A stretch of 64,000 nt of DNA from NCBI RefSeq assembly GCF_900188005.1, contig NZ_FZNR01000008.1:275794-339793 (forward strand), in the 5' to 3' direction. This document shows, piece after piece, positions 36,075 through 43,237 of the stretch. Source of the DNA: Actinoplanes regularis (GTDB taxonomy: Bacteria > Actinomycetota > Actinomycetes > Mycobacteriales > Micromonosporaceae). Below the pieces are notes generated by a model that saw only the letters and a list, made by a program, of their open reading frames with translations, was not told the DNA's origin and ran no database searches. The translations under genes were made by a program, and so were the position numbers. Positions within the stretch are counted from its first letter, which is position 1, and every line of letters starts with the position of its first letter.

Positions 36075-36677
36075 ATGTCGCACACCGGCCCGTACTCCGG
36101 CCAGCCCTGGTCCGGCGGGCGGCCCGAGGAGCCGTACGCGGAGCCCTCCGATCCGTGGGGGGAGAGCCGGAGCGGCCCGGCCTGGGAGGAAATCCCGCAG
36201 GTCTCGTCCTGGCCGGAGAGGTTCCAGCCGACACCGACACCACCGCCGAAGGCATCGAGCCGGCGCGGGTTCACGATCGCCGCCCTGATCGCGGTGCTCA
36301 GCGTGGTGGTCGGCGGTGGCTTGGCGACCACGGTCTGGTTCCTGCTCGCCCGCAAGAACGGGGCGGAGACGCCGTCCGCCTCCGCCTCCACCGCGGGGAA
36401 CGTGCCACGCCCGCAGACCAGTTCCGACGCGCGGTTCGCCGCCAAGGGGCAGTGCGTCCGGAACGAGGGCACGAACACCCAGCCGGATCTGCGCATCGTG
36501 GCGTGCGCGGCGAACACCTTCGAGGTGCTGAGGCGGTTCGACGGCCGCGCTACGGGCGAGCGGGACGCCGTGGCGAAATGCGGCAAGGTGCCGGGTTATA
36601 CCAAGTGGTACTACTACGACACCGAATATGACGACGTGGACTACGTGCTCTGCCTTCGGGAGTACCAGTCCGAGTGA
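36075..36677 (+). CDS. Membrane-anchored protein with LppU-like extracellular domain
   Basis: 200 residues, ATG with GAGGAGG 9 nt upstream. A Pro/Gly/Glu-rich cytoplasmic N-terminus (about 1-58), one transmembrane helix (about 62-90), a short Ser/Thr linker and an extracytoplasmic domain of about 90 residues with four Cys (KGQCVRNEG, RIVACAAN, VAKCGKV, YVLCLRE). The GQCV ... VACAANTFEVLRRF ... YVLCLREYQ pattern resembles the LppU/SCO3897-type domain of actinobacterial lipoproteins. Function unknown; may share ancestry with the lipoprotein at 15748, but that is weak. Confidence 0.8.
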   Translation: MSHTGPYSGQPWSGGRPEEPYAEPSDPWGESRSGPAWEEIPQVSSWPERFQPTPTPPPKASSRRGFTIAALIAVLSVVVGGGLATTVWFLLARKNGAETPSASASTAGNVPRPQTSSDARFAAKGQCVRNEGTNTQPDLRIVACAANTFEVLRRFDGRATGERDAVAKCGKVPGYTKWYYYDTEYDDVDYVLCLREYQSE

Positions 36678-36688
36678 CTATGGAGCGC

Positions 36689-36762
36689 TCTAGCCAAATC
36701 TAGCCATAATGCTAGACAGCTTTAGAGCGACATATCGAGCCGACTCTAGCGTTCGTCCTAGA
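36689..36762. promoter_or_regulatory. Cluster of five CTAG sites upstream of the AAA ATPase
   Basis: CTAG occurs at 36690, 36700, 36712, 36746 and 36758, with TCTAGCC twice and TTAG at 36722. CTAG is normally rare in high-GC actinobacteria. Spacings of 10, 12 and 12 bp suggest sites on one helical face, so this may be an operator. TACGGT at 36771-36776 could be the -10 of a leaderless message. Confidence 0.5.
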
Positions 36763-36784
36763 TGGCCCGATACGGTGCTACGTC

Positions 36785-37990
36785 ATGGATCCGGTACGGA
36801 ACCCGTATGCTCCCGGCGCCGGCCAACGCCCACCCGAGCTGGCCGGGCGCAGCCGCGAACTGGACGCCTTCGACGTAGTCCTGGAACGCGTCGCCCGTGG
36901 CCGCCCGGAACGCAGCCTGGTCCTCACCGGCCTGCGCGGCGTCGGTAAGACGGTGCTCCTCAACACCCTGCGCTCGGCGGCGATCGGCCGCCTCTGGGGC
37001 ACCGGCAAGATCGAGGCCAGGCCGGACCAGTCGCTGCGCCGCCCGGTCTCCGGCGCACTGCACATGGCGATCCGGGAGCTGGCCCCGCACCACCGCGACC
37101 CGGAGCGGGTGGACGAGGTGCTCGGCGTGCTCAAGGCGTTCGCGCTGCGGGCCAACGACGCCAACGCGCGGCTGCGGGACCGCTGGACCCCGGGCATCGA
37201 CGTGCCACCCGCCCGTGGCCGCGCCGACTCCGGCGACATCGAGATCGACCTGGTCGAGCTCTTCACCGACGCCGCCTCGCTGGCGACCGACGTCGGCACC
37301 GGGATCGCCCTGTTCATCGACGAGATGCAGGATCTGAGCAGCACCGACGTGTCCGCGCTCTGCGCCGCCTGCCATGAGCTGTCCCAGCTCGGCGCGCCGT
37401 TGATCGTGGTCGGCGCGGGACTGCCGCACCTGCCCGCGGTGCTCTCCGCCGCCAAGTCGTACTCCGAGCGGCTCTTCCGCTACCAGCGGATCGACCGTCT
37501 CGACCGGGACGCGGCCGATCTGGCGCTCGGGGTGCCGGCCGAGCGGGAGGGCGTGGACTACGACCAGGAGGCGCTCGACCTGCTCTACGAGAAGTCGGGG
37601 GGATATCCGTACTTCGTGCAGGCGTACGGGAAGGCGACCTGGGATCACGCGCCGCAGTCACCGATCACCGTGGACGACGTGGCGGTGGCCGCGCCGGAGG
37701 CGGAGAGCGAGCTGGCGGTCGGCTTCTTCGGCTCCCGGTTCGAGCGGGCCACCCCGGCCGAACGGGAGTACATGCGAGCGATGGCGGCGCTCTCCAGCGA
37801 TCCCGGCAACGACATGGACGCCGCCGTGCCGACCTCGGACATCGCCACGTCGCTGGGGCGCAAGCCGGCCAGCCTCTCGCCGGCCCGGGACGCCCTGATC
37901 AAGAAGGGACTCATCTACTCCGGCGAGCGCGGCACGGTCGCGTTCACCGTTCCGCACTTCGGCAGGTACCTGCGAACGCAGCCGGTGTGA
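36785..37990 (+). CDS. AAA ATPase with C-terminal winged helix
   Basis: 401 residues. N-terminal ELAGRSRELDAF is the usual lead-in; Walker A is LTGLRGVGKTVLL (about residues 46-58), Walker B FIDEMQDLS (about 178-186), followed by a sensor region PLIVVGAGLPHLP. The C-terminal about 100 residues (SDIATSLGRKPASLSPARDALIKKGLIY) look like a winged helix. The order matches ORC/Cdc6-like and STAND-type ATPases of the family often called ATP-binding protein. Role unknown: it could load onto DNA or regulate transcription. Upstream is the unusual CTAG cluster. Confidence 0.85.
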   Translation: MDPVRNPYAPGAGQRPPELAGRSRELDAFDVVLERVARGRPERSLVLTGLRGVGKTVLLNTLRSAAIGRLWGTGKIEARPDQSLRRPVSGALHMAIRELAPHHRDPERVDEVLGVLKAFALRANDANARLRDRWTPGIDVPPARGRADSGDIEIDLVELFTDAASLATDVGTGIALFIDEMQDLSSTDVSALCAACHELSQLGAPLIVVGAGLPHLPAVLSAAKSYSERLFRYQRIDRLDRDAADLALGVPAEREGVDYDQEALDLLYEKSGGYPYFVQAYGKATWDHAPQSPITVDDVAVAAPEAESELAVGFFGSRFERATPAEREYMRAMAALSSDPGNDMDAAVPTSDIATSLGRKPASLSPARDALIKKGLIYSGERGTVAFTVPHFGRYLRTQPV

Positions 37991-38018
37991 TTGCCCGGGG
38001 CGGGGTATAACGAAATTC

Positions 38019-38597
38019 ATGAAGCCCGTCCGCACCGCTGCCCGAGCCATGCTCGCCTCGATCTTCGTGATCAGTGGGATCCGCGTGCTGATCAATCCCG
38101 GTGAGAGCCGTATCCAGGCCGCCCGCCGGGTCACCGACCGCTTCGCCCCGCTCCTGGAGAAGGCCGACCCGCGCCTGCCCACCGATCCGGCGACCCTGGT
38201 CCGGCTGAAGGCCGGGAGCGATCTGATCGCCGGGCTGGCCCTCGCGACCGGACATCTCACCCGCCCGGCCGCCGCGGTGCTGGCCGCCGGACTGGTCCCG
38301 ACCACGCTCGCCGGCCACCCGTTCTGGACCATGGCCAAGGAGGAGCGCGCGAGCGAGCAGATCCACTTCCTGAAGAACCTCGGCCTGCTCGGCGGCCTCC
38401 TGCTGGCCGCGGTCGACACCGAGGGCCAGCCGGGGCTGCGCTACCGCACCACGCACGCGGTGGACCGGGGCCAGCGGTCGCTGAGCCACGCGGTCGGCCG
38501 GTCGCAGCGGGAGGTGCGGCGTGCCGTGCGCACCGCGAAGCGGGAGGCGAAGATCGCCGCGCTCTCCGCGAGTGCCGCCCGAAGGCTGCCGGGATGA
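38019..38597 (+). CDS. DoxX family membrane protein
   Basis: 192 residues. Four membrane helices: about 5-23, 65-85, 88-105 and 122-138. The N-terminal MLASIFVISGIRVLINP and a later GHPFW motif with ASEQIHFLKNLGLLGGLLL are typical of DoxX/DoxD-like proteins. Biochemistry of the family is poorly defined (quinone-linked redox or membrane integrity). The last 50 residues are basic and helical (REVRRAVRTAKREAKI), an added tail. It follows the ATPase by 28 bp and may be co-transcribed. Confidence 0.87.
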   Translation: MKPVRTAARAMLASIFVISGIRVLINPGESRIQAARRVTDRFAPLLEKADPRLPTDPATLVRLKAGSDLIAGLALATGHLTRPAAAVLAAGLVPTTLAGHPFWTMAKEERASEQIHFLKNLGLLGGLLLAAVDTEGQPGLRYRTTHAVDRGQRSLSHAVGRSQREVRRAVRTAKREAKIAALSASAARRLPG

Positions 38598-38799
38598 GTC
38601 GACGCACGCACTGTGCGCAGCCGTAATGCACTAATTGTCCCGATAACAACCTTACAGCGGCCTTTGCGTTAAAGCGGACGAGGGGCCGCACGGACGGTCT
38701 GCGCTCTCTAAGCTCGCTTCCGCCGGCAACAGACCTGCCACAGCACCCGTGCTGACGGCAGGCCGTGCCGTGCCCGGAGGACGAGACGGGGGTCGCGCC

Positions 38800-40104
38800 A
38801 TGCCGGTCATTCACAGACGCGCGCTTCGCGCTGCGCAAACCAGGTCCACGTTGGTCGCGCTCGGCGCTCTGGGCACCCTTGCGCTGATCTCCATCGCCCT
38901 TTCGCGGTACGGCTTGAGCACCCTCGCCGTGACCCAAGCGGCCGTGCGCGACTGGCTCGGCGGGGCGGAGCTGTATTCGTACCGGGAACCGGTGACGCAG
39001 ACCGGCGCCGCCCTGCCTCCCGCCCTCGCCATCCTCCTCACGCCCCTCGTCCTGCTGCCGCTGAAAGCGGCCGGCTGGCTGCTCGCCCTCGCCGGCGTCG
39101 CGGCCCTGCTGCTCTCCACGGTGGTGCTGGCCGGCCCGATCGCCCGGCGATACGGTCGCCGCCGTACCCCGCTGGTCCTCACCGTCGCCACGCTCGCCCT
39201 GCTCACCGAACCGGTCCGGGCCACGCTCGGCGAGGGCGACCCCGACCTGCTGCTGTTCGGCCTGGTCGTGGCCGACCTGGTAGCGCTGCGCCGGGCCCGC
39301 CGGGCCATCTGGTGGCACACCGATCAACCCGCCCCGCTCCGGGACCGGCTACGCCAGATCTGGTCGGACGGCTCCTGGGCCGGCATCGGCACCGGCCTCG
39401 CCGTCGCCTTCGCGGTGACGCCGGTGTTCTTCCTGGCCGGGCTCTTCGTGCTACGCCAGCGCCGGGCCGCCCGGACCGCCCTGACCACCGCCGTCACCGC
39501 GACGCTCGCCGGGCTGGTGTTCGCCCCACGCGAGACGCTGACCTGGTTCGGCGACACGCTCTGGGAACCGAACCGGAGCGAATCGCTCAGCACCGCCGGC
39601 AATCAGGCGCTCGCGGGTGTCCTGGCCCGGCTCTACGGCTTCCCGGCACCGCCCGTACTGGTCTGGCTCTCGTTCGGGGTCCTGCTGCTGGCGGTCGGAC
39701 TGATCCGGGCCCGATCCGCGAACGCCGCCGGCGACGAGGTCGCGGCGTTCACCCTGATCGGCCTCGCCGCCGCGGCCTTCGGCCCGATGACCACACCGGC
39801 CGAGGCGATCTGGCTGGTCCCGGCCTTGCTGGTGCTCGCCGACGGCGCGCTGCGCCGCCGGGCTCACGCCCGCCGTTCCCGTTCGGACCGGTTCACCGAG
39901 AAGCTCACCGGAGGCACAGCCCTTCTCGGGTACGTCCTGCTGGCCGCCGCCCCGACCGCCCTACTCGCCTGGGACGGGTATGCCTTCGCCCTGATCCTGC
40001 TGGTCAGCGTGCTCCCCTGGCGTCCCGCGCCGCAGACGGTCGAGGAGCTCCGTCCTCGCCCGCGGACCGCCGCCATCCCGGTGCCCCGCGGCTCCGGTCG
40101 CTGA
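38800..40104 (+). CDS. Polytopic glycosyltransferase-like protein (GT87/DUF2029)
   Basis: 434 residues from ATG 38800. About 11 hydrophobic helices with a short first loop containing GGAELYSYREPVTQTG, the position where GT-C enzymes carry acidic catalytic residues; this and PPALAILLTPLVLLPLKAAGW fit the DUF2029/GT87 family of polyprenyl-phosphate mannosyl- and related transferases in actinobacteria. Donor and acceptor unknown. A possible -10 TAAGCT at 38710 lies in the preceding 200-bp gap. Ends 5 bp before the convergent moaE. Confidence 0.8.
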   Translation: MPVIHRRALRAAQTRSTLVALGALGTLALISIALSRYGLSTLAVTQAAVRDWLGGAELYSYREPVTQTGAALPPALAILLTPLVLLPLKAAGWLLALAGVAALLLSTVVLAGPIARRYGRRRTPLVLTVATLALLTEPVRATLGEGDPDLLLFGLVVADLVALRRARRAIWWHTDQPAPLRDRLRQIWSDGSWAGIGTGLAVAFAVTPVFFLAGLFVLRQRRAARTALTTAVTATLAGLVFAPRETLTWFGDTLWEPNRSESLSTAGNQALAGVLARLYGFPAPPVLVWLSFGVLLLAVGLIRARSANAAGDEVAAFTLIGLAAAAFGPMTTPAEAIWLVPALLVLADGALRRRAHARRSRSDRFTEKLTGGTALLGYVLLAAAPTALLAWDGYAFALILLVSVLPWRPAPQTVEELRPRPRTAAIPVPRGSGR

Positions 40105-40109
40105 CCCCG

Positions 40110-40556
40110 TCAGGGGCAGTTCACCCACTCCTCCTGGCCGTCGGTGAAGACCTGACGCTTCCAGATCGGAAGGCGGGCCTTGGCCTCGTCGACCAGGCGG
40201 GCGCAGGCCTCGAACGCCGCCGCCCGGTGAGCCGTGCTGACCGAGGCGACCAGGGCGACATCGCCGATCCGCAGCGTGCCGACGCGGTGCGAGACGGCGA
40301 CCGCGTAGACCGCGGGATCGGCGGCGATCTCCTCGGCCACCTCCCGCAGCACCTTGGCCGCGGACGGATGGCCTTCGTACTCGAGCAGGGTGACACCGCG
40401 GCCGTGATCGTGGTCGCGGACGACACCCTGGAAGGAGACGACCGCGCCGGCTCGCCGGTCGGCCACCGCGGCCTCGTGCGCGGCCAGGTCCAGTGGTGCG
40501 TCCAGCACCTCGGCGACGGCGACCACGCCGGTGCGGGAACCTTCTTCGCTGGTCAT
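40110..40556 (-). CDS. moaE: Molybdopterin synthase catalytic subunit
   Basis: 148 residues. MoaE combines with thiocarboxylated MoaD to make molybdopterin. Landmarks: AVVSFQGVVRDHDHGR, LEYEGHPSAA, VSHRVGTLRIGD, STAHRAAAFEAC and the C-terminal IWKRQVFTDGQEEWVNC. The catalytic lysines are present in the KARLPIWKR block. Last gene of moaC-mogA-moeA-moaE; its ATG overlaps the moeA stop (ATGA at 40553-40556). moaD lies 9 kb away in the moaA locus. Confidence 0.95.
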   Translation of the reverse strand: MTSEEGSRTGVVAVAEVLDAPLDLAAHEAAVADRRAGAVVSFQGVVRDHDHGRGVTLLEYEGHPSAAKVLREVAEEIAADPAVYAVAVSHRVGTLRIGDVALVASVSTAHRAAAFEACARLVDEAKARLPIWKRQVFTDGQEEWVNCP

Positions 40557-41779
40557 GGACGCTCCCCGGAGAGCAATGGAAGGGGCAGGAAGGGCACCGT
40601 GTCGCCGGCCGCGACCTCGGCACCGGGCCGGACGACCACGAAGCCGTGGGCGTTGGCCAGGCCACGCAGCATCGCCGAGCCGACATGGCCGACCGGTGTC
40701 GCGACCCGGCCGGTGGGATCCAGGGCGGCCAGGGCCAGATGCGTGTCGCGACCCCGGCCGGGCACCGGCGTGGCCGCCTCGACCAGCGGCTGCTCCGCGC
40801 GGAACGGGCGGCCGGAAAGCCCGGCGAGCAGCGGCGCCACGAGGCTGACCAGGGCGATCACCGCGGACTGCGGGTTGCCGGGCAGGCCGGCCAGGAAACG
40901 TGGCCGGCCGTCCGGGTGCGGCACCCGGGCCAGGAGCATCGGGAAGCCGGGACGGACGCCAACCGTGTTGACGATGTACTCCGCGCCCAGCTCGGCCAGC
41001 GACGGGTGCAGGTGGTCGACCGGGCCGTGCATGGTGCCGCCGGTCGTACAGACCAGGTCAGCGGTATCCAGCGCGGCACGGATCGCGTCCACGTGCGCGT
41101 CCAGAGTGTCCTTGACCGGGCCGGTGACCGAGGTGACCGTGCCGCCGCAGCGGCGCAGCCAGGACGGAACCTGCGGGCCGAGGGAGTCACGGACCCGGCC
41201 GGCGCCGGGCGGGCCGGAGGTGAGCAGCTCGTCACCGAAGACGAGCAGGGCGACGCGCGGCGCCGGACGTACGGTCAGGAACTCATGACCGCAGGTGGCC
41301 GCGACGCCGATGACCGCCGGGTCGACGGCGGTGCCGGCCGGCAACAGCTCCTCGCCGAGCTCCGCCTCCTCGCCCGGCAGGCGCCACTCGGGGGCCGGCC
41401 GGGGGACACCGGTGACCCGGCCGTCCGCTCCGGTGGCCGACGCCTCGATCCGGATCAGCGCGGCCGCACCGTCGGGCACCATGGCGCCGGTGGCGATCTC
41501 GACACAGGTGCCGTCCTCGGTGAGCGGGGGCGGCGTGCCGCCGGCCAGCACCCGGCCCACGGGCCGCCACGGGCCCTCGCCGCGGACCGCCCAGCCGTCG
41601 ATGCTCGAGGTCGGGAACGCCGGCAGCGCGGTCAGGGCGCGCAACGGCTCGGCGAGAGTGCGGCCGTCGCCCTCCGCCAGGGGGATCCGCTCGGTGCCGG
41701 CCGAGGCGGCGAGACCGGCCTGATAGGCCAGCTCGCGGGCTCTGTCCCAGCCGACCGGGGTGTTCTCGTCAGCGCTCAC
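40553..41779 (-). CDS. moeA: Molybdopterin molybdenumtransferase MoeA
   Basis: 408 residues, GTG start. Inserts molybdate into adenylylated molybdopterin. Domains: I/II with SIDGWAVRGEG and ATGAMVPDGAAALIRIE, the RLPGEEAELGEELLPAG block, domain III with LLVFGDELLTSG, and a C-terminal domain IV with GLPGNPQSAV. The active-site loop, usually S/TGG-x-S-x-G-x-x-D, reads TGGTMHGPVDHL: the second Ser is replaced by His and the spacing is one longer. Overlaps moaE by 4 bp. Confidence 0.93.
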   Translation of the reverse strand: MSADENTPVGWDRARELAYQAGLAASAGTERIPLAEGDGRTLAEPLRALTALPAFPTSSIDGWAVRGEGPWRPVGRVLAGGTPPPLTEDGTCVEIATGAMVPDGAAALIRIEASATGADGRVTGVPRPAPEWRLPGEEAELGEELLPAGTAVDPAVIGVAATCGHEFLTVRPAPRVALLVFGDELLTSGPPGAGRVRDSLGPQVPSWLRRCGGTVTSVTGPVKDTLDAHVDAIRAALDTADLVCTTGGTMHGPVDHLHPSLAELGAEYIVNTVGVRPGFPMLLARVPHPDGRPRFLAGLPGNPQSAVIALVSLVAPLLAGLSGRPFRAEQPLVEAATPVPGRGRDTHLALAALDPTGRVATPVGHVGSAMLRGLANAHGFVVVRPGAEVAAGDTVPFLPLPLLSGERP

Positions 41780-41788
41780 CGGTCGAGC

Positions 41789-42262
41789 CTAATGGTCGCC
41801 CCCGCGGATCTGGTCGATCGTGTGGGCGAGGAGCGGGCCGAGCACGGCGAGGCCGTCCTTGGCGCCGCCGGTCGAGCCGGGCAGGTTCACGATCAGCGTG
41901 CGACCGGCCACCCCGGCTAGGCCACGGGAGAGGGCAGCGGCCGCCACCTTGTCGCGGCTGTGGGCGCGGATCGCCTCGGCGATTCCGGGGATCTCGAAAT
42001 CGAGCAGCCCACGGGTCGCCTCCGGGGTCCGGTCGGTCGGGGTGACACCGGTTCCCCCACTGGTCAGGACCACGTCCACGCCGTCGGCGAGCGCGGTGCG
42101 GAGCGCCTCGGCGACCGGCTCGCCGTCCGGGACCACGACGGGTCCGTCCACTTCGCACCCCAGGTCGCGGAGGCCGGCCACGAGACGGGGGCCGCTGGTG
42201 TCGGCGTAGACGCCGGCCGCCGCCCGGTTCGACGCGACGATCACTCGGGCGCGGATCGTCAC
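41789..42262 (-). CDS. mogA: Molybdopterin adenylyltransferase (MogA/MoaB family)
   Basis: 157 residues from GTG 42262, which overlaps the moaC stop (GTGA). The family makes adenylylated molybdopterin, the substrate of MoeA. Visible signatures: VVLTSGGTGVTPTDRTPEAT (nucleotide and molybdopterin site) and TLIVNLPGSTGGAKDGL. Whether it is a MogA or MoaB type cannot be fixed from sequence alone, but it is the only such gene in the operon. A longer start at 42286 would overlap moaC and add unconserved residues. Confidence 0.92.
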   Translation of the reverse strand: MTIRARVIVASNRAAAGVYADTSGPRLVAGLRDLGCEVDGPVVVPDGEPVAEALRTALADGVDVVLTSGGTGVTPTDRTPEATRGLLDFEIPGIAEAIRAHSRDKVAAAALSRGLAGVAGRTLIVNLPGSTGGAKDGLAVLGPLLAHTIDQIRGGDH

Positions 42263-42750
42263 GGACGGTCCTCCGGTCGTACCCAATCGCCGGTCTTTCC
42301 GCCCTCTTTCCGCAGCACCCGGACCCTTTCCAGGCTCGCCGCCGGATCCACCGCCTTGATCATGTCGATCATCGCGAGGCCCGCCGTCGCCACCGCGGTG
42401 AGCGCCTCCATCTCGACGCCGGTGCGGTCCGCGGTCTTGGTGATCGCGGTGATCTCCACCGCGTCCGGGCCCAGCACCAACTCGACCTTGACCCCGTGCA
42501 GCCCGATCGGGTGGCAGAGCGGAATCAGGTCGGGTGTGCGCTTGGCGCCCATGATCCCGGCGAGCCGGGCGACCGCCAGGGCGTCACCCTTCGGCAGGTT
42601 GTCACCCCGGAGAAGCTCGATCACCTCGGGCGTGGTGTGGACCGTGCCCGCCGCGACGGCGCGGCGGTCGCTCACCGCTTTGGCGGACACGTCGACCATC
42701 CGGGCGGCGCCGGTCTCGTCGACATGCGTCAGATGCGTTTCCTGGGGCAT
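42259..42750 (-). CDS. moaC: Cyclic pyranopterin monophosphate synthase MoaC
   Basis: 163 residues. Converts 3',8-cyclo-GTP to cyclic pyranopterin monophosphate. Signatures: HVDETGAARMVDVSAKA, KGDALAVARLAGIMGAKRT, IPLCHPIGLHGVKVEL and RTGVEMEALTAVATAGLAMIDM, with the catalytic Lys at the KTADRTGVEM and MIKAVD positions. First gene of the operon. TAAGCT (42757-42762) ends 6 nt upstream, so it is probably leaderless. Confidence 0.96.
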   Translation of the reverse strand: MPQETHLTHVDETGAARMVDVSAKAVSDRRAVAAGTVHTTPEVIELLRGDNLPKGDALAVARLAGIMGAKRTPDLIPLCHPIGLHGVKVELVLGPDAVEITAITKTADRTGVEMEALTAVATAGLAMIDMIKAVDPAASLERVRVLRKEGGKTGDWVRPEDRP

Positions 42751-43237
42751 ACCGGGAGCTTATAGAGCTATCGGGGAGACCGTGTTCGCATCCGAGCCCG
42801 ATCGGCTTCACACTTTGTCCACACCGGCTCAGTAGGTTCCGAGCACTGGCCACGGCCACCGTGATGACAATGAAATTGCATTCGGGCAACACATTCCCAT
42901 TGCATTCGGTTGCCATTCGGAGACTATCCGTAACCGCGTTCCAGGCTCTTTCCGCATTATGCTCATAACGACACGATCCGCTGGAAAACGGAATCCTCGC
43001 AGCCTAACGTTCTGCCCTGTCGCGACAAGACCCCTTCAAACGTCGTTAGTGGACGTGAACGTGTCAGACCGGCGGAGGCCGAACGGATCCCGCCTTTGAT
43101 GCACCGACCGATGAGGAGAAGTGCCATGCGCGGCAGCACCGACTGGAGCTGAAAAAGACGGGGATGCGCGAAACGGCGCATTTGAATAGCCTTGAACCCT
43201 GAGCTACGGCTCAGTTGCGTTCGGCGACGAGGACACC
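42751..43237. other. 487-bp gap between moaC and the GGDEF-EAL gene
   Basis: Holds the leaderless moaC -10 (TAAGCT on the minus strand at 42757-42762), a perfect DnaA box (TTGTCCACA at 42815-42823), a short repeat family (CATTCGG three times around 42880-42925, twice as TGCATTCGG) and a small ORF with a strong ribosome site (below). A short inverted repeat TGAGC-TACG-GCTCA lies at about 43199-43212. A 72-codon minus-strand ORF at 42963-43181 has no support. The region is visibly less GC-rich than the genes around it. Confidence 0.6.
43126..43152 (+). CDS. Candidate 8-codon micro-ORF upstream of the GGDEF-EAL gene
   Basis: ATG 43126 follows GAGGAGAAG at 7-8 nt and encodes MRGSTDWS; an in-frame ATG at 43099 would give MHRPMRRSAMRGSTDWS. 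It ends 85 bp before the GGDEF-EAL start. The strong ribosome site is the only support; it may be a leader peptide or chance. Confidence 0.3.
   Translation: MRGSTDWS

Noticed and set aside
42963..43181. 72-codon minus-strand ORF in the moaC/GGDEF gap
   Set aside because: No ribosome site, no recognisable protein, and it overlaps the better-supported micro-ORF.
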